Source: Candidatus Falkowbacteria bacterium CG23_combo_of_CG06-09_8_20_14_all_49_15 (lineage in GTDB: Bacteria > Patescibacteriota > Patescibacteriia > Patescibacteriales > UM-FILTER-48-10). From it: a stretch of 23,881 nt of DNA. The notes beneath the pieces were generated by a model that worked only from the letters and a program-made list of their open reading frames with translations, was not told the origin of the DNA and made no database searches. The stretch spans positions 1 to 23,881 of the forward strand of contig PCSD01000072.1 of the NCBI GenBank assembly GCA_002771615.1, written 5' to 3'. Each line of letters begins with the position of its first letter. The first letter of the stretch is position 1. The position numbers and the translations under genes were made by a program. Below are positions 1 through 6,327 of the stretch, in pieces.

Positions 1-63
1 TGGAATTTAGATTCAACCACCGAAATGGCTATAATTTACCGAACCTTATTGAAAAAATACTAA
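1..63 (+). CDS. C-terminal end of an unidentified protein (partial)
   Basis: An open frame runs from the first base of the window to a TAA at 61-63 and encodes about 20 residues ending in TEMAIIYRTLLKKY. It is followed by a hairpin with a T-run (140-180), which fits the 3' end of a gene. The fragment is too short to name a family. It could also be a chance frame, because the AT-rich DNA here gives little statistical support. Confidence 0.35.
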   Translation, partial: WNLDSTTEMAIIYRTLLKKY

Positions 64-139
64 CTAAGTATTAGCGGTGCTATACAAGCCCCAAAATAAA
101 TTACCACGGGTTTTATTTATTGGCAATAGCAATTCACGT

Positions 140-180
140 GATAAAAATTTGCTTGCTTTGCGAGGCGCAATTTTTTTATC
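140..180. terminator. Probable two-way intrinsic terminator
   Basis: GATAAAAA pairs with TTTTTATC, with an inner TTGC/GCAA pairing and a small internal offset. A run of seven T follows the plus-strand hairpin. It lies downstream of the partial plus-strand gene (1-63) and also downstream of the minus-strand tRNA-Phe, so it could end transcription from both sides. Seen as sequence symmetry only. Confidence 0.45.
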
Positions 181-188
181 GGATTGAT

Positions 189-206
189 GGCGAGAATTGT
201 CTCGCC
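189..206. repeat. Short perfect hairpin (7-bp stem, 4-nt loop)
   Basis: GGCGAGA-ATTG-TCTCGCC is a perfect inverted repeat. It has the same size as the other small hairpins scattered through the rRNA/tRNA region of this window (529-544, 830-845, 1471-1490, 3126-3141), but a different stem sequence. It is not followed by a T-run, so a terminator role is unlikely. Confidence 0.6.
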
Positions 207-271
207 GGCCCGCCCGCTTATGAGACCCGCTCCATCGTTGTTTTTTTGTCAATCAGCCGTCATTATTCAGG

Positions 272-343
272 TGCCGGGGGTGAGAATCGGACTCACGACA
301 CAATGATTTTCAGTCATTTGCTCTACCACTGAGCTACCCCGGC
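272..343 (-). tRNA. tRNA-Phe (GAA)
   Basis: The minus strand folds as a full cloverleaf. The 7-bp acceptor stem GCCGGGG/CCCCGGC is followed by discriminator A. The D arm is GCTC...GAGC, the anticodon stem is AATGA/TCATT, and the loop CTGAAAA gives anticodon GAA. A T arm with GTCCGATTC is present. The 3' CCA is not encoded, so it must be added by CCA transferase. The length of 72 nt is normal. Confidence 0.95.
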
Positions 344-429
344 TTTTGAAAAGTGAGAAGTTGGAAGTAAGAATAAAGAAGCAAAAAACACTTCTAAATT
401 TTTTATTTTTAACTTCTTGATTCGGTCGT

Positions 430-555
430 TTGCGAGGGCCGGATTTGCCCCGAAGCGGCTTTGCCGTTCGGAATCGCTCGCTTTCATACTCGCGAAACAA
501 GGCAGCCTCCAGGTTATAGGCCTGGCGCCCCGACAGCGGTCGGGACTACCCCGCG
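430..555 (-). pseudogene. Broken initiator tRNA-Met copy with two inserted hairpins
   Basis: Three blocks match the intact tRNA-fMet at 944-1016 in the right order. They are the 5' acceptor strand plus TA (547-555), the whole anticodon arm (506-527, one change in the loop) and the 3' strand of the T arm plus acceptor (430-447, one change). Between the blocks the D arm is replaced by 528-546, containing the perfect hairpin CCCGAC-AGCG-GTCGGG (529-544). The T-arm 5' half and variable loop are replaced by 448-505, which contains a 9-bp hairpin with one bulge at 450-471. It cannot fold as a normal tRNA. The stop codon of the GIY-YIG frame (514-516) lies inside the anticodon arm. The possibility that it is a processed, intron-like tRNA seems remote because both inserts remove tRNA sequence. 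Confidence 0.75.
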
Positions 556-801
556 ATTTTGACAATCAATTAGCCATTCTATATATCTTTTACTTTTTTT
601 CTTTTTAATCTCTCTTTCCCTGATCAAGGCCTCACGCTTGTTGTTAAATTGCTCTAGGCGTACAATTTGCCAGGGTATTTTTGCTTTCGTGTATCTTTGA
701 TATCCGGCATTATTAAATAACAATCTTTTTTCCGCATCAACGGTGATACTGGCATAATCACTCTGATCTTTTTGGCTTTGTAGAATATAAACGAAATACA
801 T
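514..801 (-). CDS. Small GIY-YIG nuclease-like protein with degenerate motifs
   Basis: This 95-aa frame matches the short stand-alone GIY-YIG (UPF0213/YhbQ-like) family. It opens with MYFVYILQSQKD, has RYTK..IPWQIV near 36-47, and a basic EREIKKKKSKRYIEWL stretch near 62-77. The family normally cuts DNA through a single GIY-YIG domain. Here VYI (4-6) stands for GIY, but the YIG motif reads YAS (16-18), and the usual His of RLxxHN reads Asn (R26-LLF-N30-N31), so catalysis is doubtful. The start codon lies immediately past the 3' end of a tRNA-fMet fragment (803-856). The last 13 or so codons read through a second tRNA-fMet fragment, so the natural C-terminus has probably been replaced. No ribosome-binding site is visible. 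The family assignment is fairly sure; activity is not. Confidence 0.75.
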   Translation of the reverse strand: MYFVYILQSQKDQSDYASITVDAEKRLLFNNAGYQRYTKAKIPWQIVRLEQFNNKREALIREREIKKKKSKRYIEWLIDCQNRGVVPTAVGAPGL

Positions 802-802
802 G

Positions 803-856
803 TTGCGGGGGCCGGATTTGAACCGGCGATCCCGCCTCAGCGGGATTATGGGCCTG
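803..856 (-). pseudogene. 3' fragment of initiator tRNA-Met with an inserted hairpin
   Basis: Bases 803-829 are identical to the T arm, acceptor 3' strand and AA end of the intact tRNA-fMet, and 846-856 match its anticodon loop region. In between, the 3' side of the anticodon stem and the variable loop are replaced by the perfect 16-nt hairpin TCCCGC-CTCA-GCGGGA (830-845). Nothing tRNA-like is left beyond 856, so the 5' half is missing. The conserved match includes the CATG after the tRNA end, which supplies the ATG of the GIY-YIG gene. Confidence 0.8.
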
Positions 857-943
857 TTGCAATTATTTTTTTCAGCCCATCATAAAGTTTTTTCGACGCG
901 CTTTGGATTATATTAAACCTCATATGGTTTGTTTGTGTTCATG

Positions 944-1016
944 TTGCGGGGGCCGGATTTGAACCGGCGACCTCCAGGTTATGGGCCTGGCGAGCTGCCA
1001 ACTGCTCTACCCCGCG
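944..1016 (-). tRNA. Initiator tRNA-fMet (CAT)
   Basis: The minus strand gives a complete cloverleaf beginning CGCGGGG and ending CCCCCGCAA. The first base C faces A72, the unpaired C1/A72 feature typical of bacterial initiator tRNA. The anticodon stem is CCAGG/CCTGG with loop CCCATAA, anticodon CAT. The T arm is CCGGTTCAAATCCGG. Position 33 is C rather than the near-universal U, which is odd. CCA is not encoded. It is the only intact copy among three fMet-like sequences within 600 bases. Confidence 0.93.
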
Positions 1017-1043
1017 ATGATAAAATTTAAATATAAATTTTTG

Positions 1044-1117
1044 TGGGCATGATAGGAGTCGAACCTATGACCTCGTCCTTATCAGGGACGCGCTCTAACC
1101 AACTGAGCTACATGCCC
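1044..1117 (-). tRNA. tRNA-Ile (GAT)
   Basis: The acceptor stem GGGCATG/CATGCCC is followed by discriminator A. The D arm is GCTCAGTTGGTTAGAGC, the anticodon stem is CGTCC/GGACG and the loop CTGATAA gives GAT. The T arm is ATAGGTTCGACTCCTAT. It is 74 nt long with no encoded CCA. It is the first intact tRNA downstream of the 16S gene, the position tRNA-Ile(GAT) holds in many 16S-23S spacers, but no 23S gene follows here. Confidence 0.95.
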
Positions 1118-1143
1118 ATTCCTGGATGGACGGCGGGCAGGTT

Positions 1144-1178
1144 AGGGACGCGCTCTCAGCAACTGAGCTTTTGTCCCC
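1144..1178 (-). pseudogene. 5' fragment of a tRNA-Ile-like gene
   Basis: The minus strand reads GGGGACAAAAGCTCAGTTGC and then TGAGAGCGCGTCCCT. The D arm and the 5' half of the anticodon arm match the neighbouring tRNA-Ile. The match stops inside the anticodon loop and is followed by unrelated GC-rich DNA (1121-1143), then the intact tRNA-Ile. It looks like a partial tandem duplicate broken at the anticodon. The acceptor part differs, so it may derive from another tRNA with the same D arm. Confidence 0.6.
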
Positions 1179-1334
1179 ATGGCGCCAGGCCAGCACGCGG
1201 CGAGCTTTTCTTTAGCATCTTGAAACCATAGCGCCGACTATGATTCGGAATCGGAAAATACGGAAAAATTATTTTTTGCAAGATCAAGATATTTTCCTTT
1301 AGATATATCTTAAATCTGTTCAGAAGGGGAGTCA

Positions 1335-1380
1335 AACAAAAAAGACTGCTTCCATACGTTTAGAGCCAGTCTTTTTTGTT
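1335..1380 (-). terminator. Terminator-like hairpin downstream of 16S rRNA
   Basis: AACAAAAAAGACTG (1335-1348) pairs perfectly with CAGTCTTTTTTGTT (1367-1380), a 14-bp stem with an 18-nt loop. Read on the minus strand, the GACTG stem runs straight into a T6 tract, as in an intrinsic terminator. If it works, the 16S transcript ends before tRNA-Ile and the tRNAs would need their own promoter. The symmetry also allows action on the plus strand. Confidence 0.55.
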
Positions 1381-1470
1381 CTTGGGTTTTCCCGCAAGAA
1401 TGACAAATAGGCCCATAACGCTATTTGTAATTTTTTACATGCTATTCCCAACAGGCGAACATCCGTTCAT

Positions 1471-1533
1471 CTTCCGTCCGAAGACGGAAGAGCGACCAAT
1501 GATTCATATAATCAGCCCGAAGGCCGATTATAT
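1471..1533 (-). repeat. Two CGAA-loop hairpins just past the 16S 3' end
   Basis: The first is CTTCCGTC-CGAA-GACGGAAG (1471-1490). The second is ATATAATC-A-GCC-CGAA-GGC-C-GATTATAT (1506-1533), with a single A/C mismatch. Both have a CGAA loop on the plus strand, UUCG when read as minus-strand RNA, which is the very stable UUCG tetraloop. In the rRNA precursor they may act in 3' processing or protect the end. They also resemble the mobile-looking hairpins elsewhere in the region. Confidence 0.6.
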
Positions 1534-1555
1534 TTTCACCGTTTTTACTCCCTAG

Positions 1556-3060
<1,505 letters not shown>

Positions 3061-3068
3061 TTTTTTAA

Positions 3069-3195
3069 TGCAGGTTATCGCCTGCAGAAAAGCTTGGTTT
3101 GCGCGAAAATTGTCATCAACTTTCGCCCCGCTCGCGCGGGGTCAAGTTTTTCAATTTACAGATTTACGTTTTTCGCTCGCGCGAAAAGACGTAAA
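3069..3195 (-). repeat. Three hairpins in the 16S leader
   Basis: TGCAGG-TTATCG-CCTGCA lies at 3069-3086, next to the mature 16S 5' end. CCCCGC-TCGC-GCGGGG lies at 3126-3141. A 14-bp stem with one bulged G and the same TCGC loop lies at 3163-3195. The last two share the core CGCTCGCGCG although their outer stems differ completely (GC-rich against AT-rich). They probably fold in the precursor transcript; a processing role is inference. Confidence 0.6.
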
Positions 3196-3413
3196 AGATA
3201 TTTTAGAAGATTAACTTCTTGTACGATTCTTTAGATGTAGCGCCTGTTAGGAATAGCATGTAAAACTTGAATTGTTAAAGTGCGGAAAATCAATGAAAAA
3301 AGAGATGCTCTTTTATTTTTTTCCAATAAATCGCTTCTCTTGTTTTTTCTGAACCTGAATTTTATTTTTCCTTAGTGAAGATTTTTTCACTAATAATAAA
3401 ATTACGCATTACT

Positions 3414-3442
3414 ATATTAAATGATTTATTGATGATTGTCAA
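3414..3442 (-). promoter_or_regulatory. Likely 16S rRNA promoter
   Basis: On the minus strand TTGACA (3437-3442) is followed after 17 bp by TAATAT (3414-3419), a perfect -35 box and a 4/6 -10 box. Transcription would start near 3407 and give a leader of about 350 nt before 16S, usual for rRNA. A TATAGT also lies nearby, but at 20-bp spacing it is less suitable. Confidence 0.55.
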
Positions 3443-3510
3443 GAGCACTTAAGTAATATATTTTTTAATTTTTTTTATTTAATTTTAAATAAGAATTTTC
3501 TTTATCCGTC

Positions 3511-3557
3511 CGCCTGATGCTTTTTTTTGGCGAGTAAAAATCGCCTGATTCTTTTTT
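3511..3557. repeat. Short near-tandem direct repeat
   Basis: CGCCTGATGCTTTTTT (3511-3526) recurs as CGCCTGATTCTTTTTT (3542-3557), 15 of 16 bases identical with a 31-bp period. The intervening part contains GGCGA...TCGCC symmetry (3529-3545). It lies between the divergent rRNA and glycosidase promoters. No function can be read from it. Confidence 0.5.
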
Positions 3558-3599
3558 AGCGCGCAAAAAAGATTTATCGCCATTGAGACAAAATTTTTT

Positions 3600-3628
3600 T
3601 TGAAAATCAGGCCTATAGATGCTATACT
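3600..3628 (+). promoter_or_regulatory. Promoter of the glycoside hydrolase gene
   Basis: TTGAAA (3600-3605), 17 bp, TATACT (3623-3628) is a good sigma70-type match. Transcription would begin near 3635, about 20 nt before the proposed TTG start. A second TATAAT lies at 3634-3639 but has no -35 box at a proper distance. Confidence 0.6.
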
Positions 3629-3654
3629 AACGCTATAATTATTTTTTCAAAACT

Positions 3655-4923
3655 TTGGACAGAGAATCGCTTCCCAATCCATCCGTTTCCGCCGTCGTGC
3701 CGGCGCCCGCGCTGGCTTTTCCCAAGGGTTTTCTTTGGGGTACGGCCGTTTCTGCCTATCAGACCGAAGGCGGTGTTATTAATGACTGGAGCGAATGGGA
3801 AAAAAGCCCGGCCCGGATAGCCAGCCTGAAAAAACAGGGGCTTGAACCGAATGATTTTATCTGCGGTCCGGCTTGTGATTTTTATCGCCGTTACAAGGAA
3901 GATTTTGCTTTATGCCAAAAATTAAATAATAACGCGATTCGTCTCGGGATTGAATGGGCGCGCATCGAACCGGCAAAAGGCGTTTGGGACGTGGAGGCCA
4001 TCAATCATTACCGCGAAGTCTTGGCCGCGGCGAAAGAACACGGTTTGAAAGTGGTTTTAACTTTATGGCATTGGACCAGTCCGGCTTGGATCGCCAAAGA
4101 CGGCGGTTGGGCAAATAAAAAAATCGTCAGCCATTTTTTACGTTTTGTTGATTTGGCGGTCAAAGAATATGGAACGGCTGTTGATTATTGGGTTACTTTG
4201 AACGAGCCAATGGTGCCGATCGGCTGGGGATATATCAAAGGTTGCGCGCCGCCCGGCAAAAAATTTTCTTTTTATCAAGCCGCGCGCGTATTTTTTAATC
4301 TGGCGCGGGCCCATAACCAAGCGTATAAAATAATCCATAAGCATTTTAAGGATGCTCAAGTGGGCATTGCTCAGCTGACCAATCATTTTGAACCGGCTCG
4401 CCATTGGTTTTTTGTTGAAGTATTTTTCGCCCGCCTTTTCCGATTTTTCCACCAGGACTTTTTTTATTTTTTGATTAAGCGCCGGTTAGATTTTATTGGA
4501 TTGAATTATTATCATCATGATCGGATCGTCTGGTATCCGCCTTTCCGGCGGAACCGGAACGAGCGACAGTCCGACCTGGGGTGGGAAATTTATCCCGCAG
4601 GCATCTATGCGGTTTTAATAAATCTCGCCAGATTCAAGAAGCCCATCATCATTACGGAAAACGGTTTAGCCGACAGCCAAGACCGGCAAAGAGGCCAGTT
4701 CATTATTGAGCATCTTGACAACGTACACCAAGCCATCAGCGCGGGCGCGGACGTGCGCGGATATTTCCACTGGTCGCTTCTGGATAATTTTGAATGGAAT
4801 AAAGGCTGGGCGCCGAAATTCGGCTTATATCGCCTGGACCGCGACACCTTCTGGCGCACGCCGCGTCCGAGCGCGAAAATATACGCGGAGATTTGCCGGA
4901 ATAACAGATTAGAATCTAAATAA
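3655..4923 (+). CDS. Family 1 glycoside hydrolase (beta-glucosidase-like)
   Basis: This 422-aa protein has the full (beta/alpha)8 signature of GH1 retaining glycosidases, which split terminal beta-linked sugars from oligosaccharides or glycosides. The N-terminal GFLWGTAVSAYQTEGG is at 25-40. The acid/base Glu is E184 in TLNEP and the nucleophile is E335 in ITENG. LWHWTSPAWI is near 137-146, and the aglycone-side HWSLLDNFEW motif is near the C-terminus. It is slightly shorter than typical GH1 enzymes (440-480 aa), with loops missing after residue 250. No signal peptide is visible, so it is likely cytoplasmic. The start is a TTG, because no in-frame ATG precedes the conserved domain; a GTG at 3694 is an alternative. 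It has its own promoter and a weak hairpin after the stop. The substrate cannot be told from sequence; beta-glucosides or beta-galactosides are most likely. Confidence 0.93.
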   Translation: MDRESLPNPSVSAVVPAPALAFPKGFLWGTAVSAYQTEGGVINDWSEWEKSPARIASLKKQGLEPNDFICGPACDFYRRYKEDFALCQKLNNNAIRLGIEWARIEPAKGVWDVEAINHYREVLAAAKEHGLKVVLTLWHWTSPAWIAKDGGWANKKIVSHFLRFVDLAVKEYGTAVDYWVTLNEPMVPIGWGYIKGCAPPGKKFSFYQAARVFFNLARAHNQAYKIIHKHFKDAQVGIAQLTNHFEPARHWFFVEVFFARLFRFFHQDFFYFLIKRRLDFIGLNYYHHDRIVWYPPFRRNRNERQSDLGWEIYPAGIYAVLINLARFKKPIIITENGLADSQDRQRGQFIIEHLDNVHQAISAGADVRGYFHWSLLDNFEWNKGWAPKFGLYRLDRDTFWRTPRPSAKIYAEICRNNRLESK

Positions 4924-4967
4924 AATCTTCAATATCGCGGCTTGAACTTATCAGGGCGAAAACAATT

Positions 4968-4990
4968 AAATATCTTTTCTTAAGATATTT
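4968..4990 (+). terminator. AT-rich hairpin between glycosidase and transporter
   Basis: AAATATCTT (4968-4976) pairs with AAGATATTT (4982-4990) around a 5-nt loop. AGATATTTACG is repeated directly at 4984-4994 and again from about 4997. There is no strong T-run after it, so it may be only a weak terminator or part of a control region before the transporter. Confidence 0.3.
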
Positions 4991-5021
4991 ACGTGAGATA
5001 TTTACGCGATTGAAAAATATT

Positions 5022-5987
5022 ATGTGGTTAATGGTGGCGATCGCCGCATATCTGATCAATGCTGTCGTGTATGTGGCGGATAAATTCATCTTGTCAAAAA
5101 AAATCCATTCCTCCGTCGTCTACGCCTTTTTCGTCAGCATCTGGAGCGTTTTTAATCTGGCGCTTCTGCCGTTCGCTTTCTGGATACCAAGCGGGCGGGA
5201 ATTCGGTCTTGATTTTTTGGCCGGCTTGCTTTTTCTGGGCACCTTGATTTTTTGGTATAAGGCCTTGCATCAGAGCGAGGCGACGCGGGTGGTGCCGGTG
5301 GTGGGAGCTTTGGTGCCGATTTTCAGCTTATTTTTAGCGTTCATTTTTTTGGGACAGGGTATTGGGAAAAGCCAATTCGTTGCTTTTACGGTTTTAGTGA
5401 TTGGCGGAGCCATGATTTCCGTGCGTCGCACCCGTTTCTACTATTTGTCTCAATGGTGGGCGCGGGCGCGCGAGATTGGCGGGGATTTTCTCGGCTCCAT
5501 CCATTCCCGCTACCGTCCGACGCGGCGTTTAGTTTTGAATTCCCTGATTGCCGCCTTTTTTTTCGCGGCTTATTATGTTCTGGCCAAGCACATTTTTACC
5601 ACACAGCCTTTCATCGGCGCTTTTGTCTGGTCCCGCATCGGCACTTTCGCCGGCGCGCTCGCGATTCTGGCCGTGCCGAAGTGGCGGGAGCAGATCAAAG
5701 AGCATCAGCGCGGCGTTAAGACGCCGAAAAATTTGTTGTTTTTTTTACTGGTCCGTTTGGCCGCCGCCGCCGCTTTCATTATGCTCAACTGGGCAATCAG
5801 CCTGGGCAATGTCGCTTTAGTAAGCGCCTTGCAGGGTACGCAATATCTTTTTTTGATTCTGCTGGTCTTTTTTCTGTCCGCTCAACATCCGGATTACATC
5901 AAGGAAGAAATGGGGCGGGGGGTACTCGCGCAAAAATTTTTCGGGGCTTTATTAGTCTGCCTGGGGCTTTATTTGCTTTTATATTAG
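5022..5987 (+). CDS. EamA/DMT-family membrane transporter
   Basis: This protein of about 321 aa has around ten hydrophobic segments arranged as two halves, each resembling an EamA (drug/metabolite transporter) domain. ATRVVPVVGALVPIFSLFLAFIF in the first half and LVSALQGTQYLFLILLVFFL in the second are the usual helix-rich repeats. The halves are separated by a basic cytoplasmic loop rich in Arg near 140-175. Members export small molecules such as amino acids, purines or sugars-phosphate; the substrate here is unknown. The ATG at 5022 is preferred over an upstream in-frame TTG (5010) that would add four residues. There is no ribosome-binding site. It follows the glycosidase by about 100 bp on the same strand, so co-expression is possible. 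Confidence 0.8.
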   Translation: MWLMVAIAAYLINAVVYVADKFILSKKIHSSVVYAFFVSIWSVFNLALLPFAFWIPSGREFGLDFLAGLLFLGTLIFWYKALHQSEATRVVPVVGALVPIFSLFLAFIFLGQGIGKSQFVAFTVLVIGGAMISVRRTRFYYLSQWWARAREIGGDFLGSIHSRYRPTRRLVLNSLIAAFFFAAYYVLAKHIFTTQPFIGAFVWSRIGTFAGALAILAVPKWREQIKEHQRGVKTPKNLLFFLLVRLAAAAAFIMLNWAISLGNVALVSALQGTQYLFLILLVFFLSAQHPDYIKEEMGRGVLAQKFFGALLVCLGLYLLLY

Positions 5988-6327
5988 CGAAAGTTTTTAG
6001 GCAAATAATAACAACACAGGCCCCATCCTCAAACCAAGTTAATGACAAAAAATTTTTTATCTTAGGAATAAAGCGGTTTATTCGTGAGAATCTTGGGTAT
6101 ATATTTTTTGCGGCCAGCACCGGCCGGGAGATTGCCGCGGGACTCATTGTAAATTATAACCGGATTTTATCCAAGAAATATCAGCCGATTTGTCCATCTA
6201 AAAAAATAATTTAAGCTAAAAATAAAAAACAAACCGAACGTTTGTTTTTTTTTGGATTAAAATTGGTTTTAATGAAAAATATTCGTCTGCAAAACTGGCG
6301 CTTGATGATTTATTCCAGCGCCGATTT
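5988..6327. other. Convergent intergenic region with a startless open frame
   Basis: The transporter (plus) and rel (minus) end towards each other here. A plus-strand frame stays open through the end of the transporter gene to a TAA at 6212-6214, and its last 55 residues look protein-like (ILGIKRFIRENLGYIFF, then STGREIAAGLIVNYNR). It has no ATG, GTG or TTG in its non-overlapping part. A remnant of a lost gene or chance are both possible. The strong terminator at 6224-6253 follows. Confidence 0.35.
6224..6253. terminator. Two-way terminator between transporter and rel
   Basis: AAAAAACAAAC (6224-6234) pairs perfectly with GTTTGTTTTTT (6240-6250) around CGAAC, followed by three more T. The A-run on one side and T-run on the other let it end transcripts on both strands, which fits the convergent gene order. 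Confidence 0.75.

Larger units (their letters stand above)
1179..1555. other. Non-coding 16S trailer
   Basis: No convincing gene lies between the tRNA fragment and the 16S 3' end. The stretch holds an AT-rich terminator-like hairpin (1335-1380) and two hairpins just past the 16S end (1471-1533). Weak symmetries, such as CATAG...CTATG near 1226-1241, are also present. Confidence 0.6.
3061..3654. other. Non-coding region between 16S rRNA and the glycosidase gene
   Basis: This is the roughly 350-nt rRNA leader with three hairpins (3069-3195), a divergent pair of promoters (16S at 3414-3442 minus, glycosidase at 3600-3628 plus) and a short direct repeat (3511-3557). The sequence is very AT-rich around 3290-3500. 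A small symmetry AAGAG-ATG-CTCTT lies near 3305-3317. No gene is supported. Confidence 0.6.

Noticed and set aside
267..500. Open frame on the minus strand through tRNA-Phe
   Set aside because: It is a translated tRNA plus hairpin DNA and carries no domain.
430..1016. Group I intron in tRNA-fMet
   Set aside because: An intron would leave 5' and 3' halves in order around it. Here the order is 3' remnant, nuclease gene, separate interrupted copy, and no intron core is visible.
3655..3720. Signal peptide on the glycosidase
   Set aside because: The first 22 residues are Pro/Ala-rich with no positive start and hydrophobic core.
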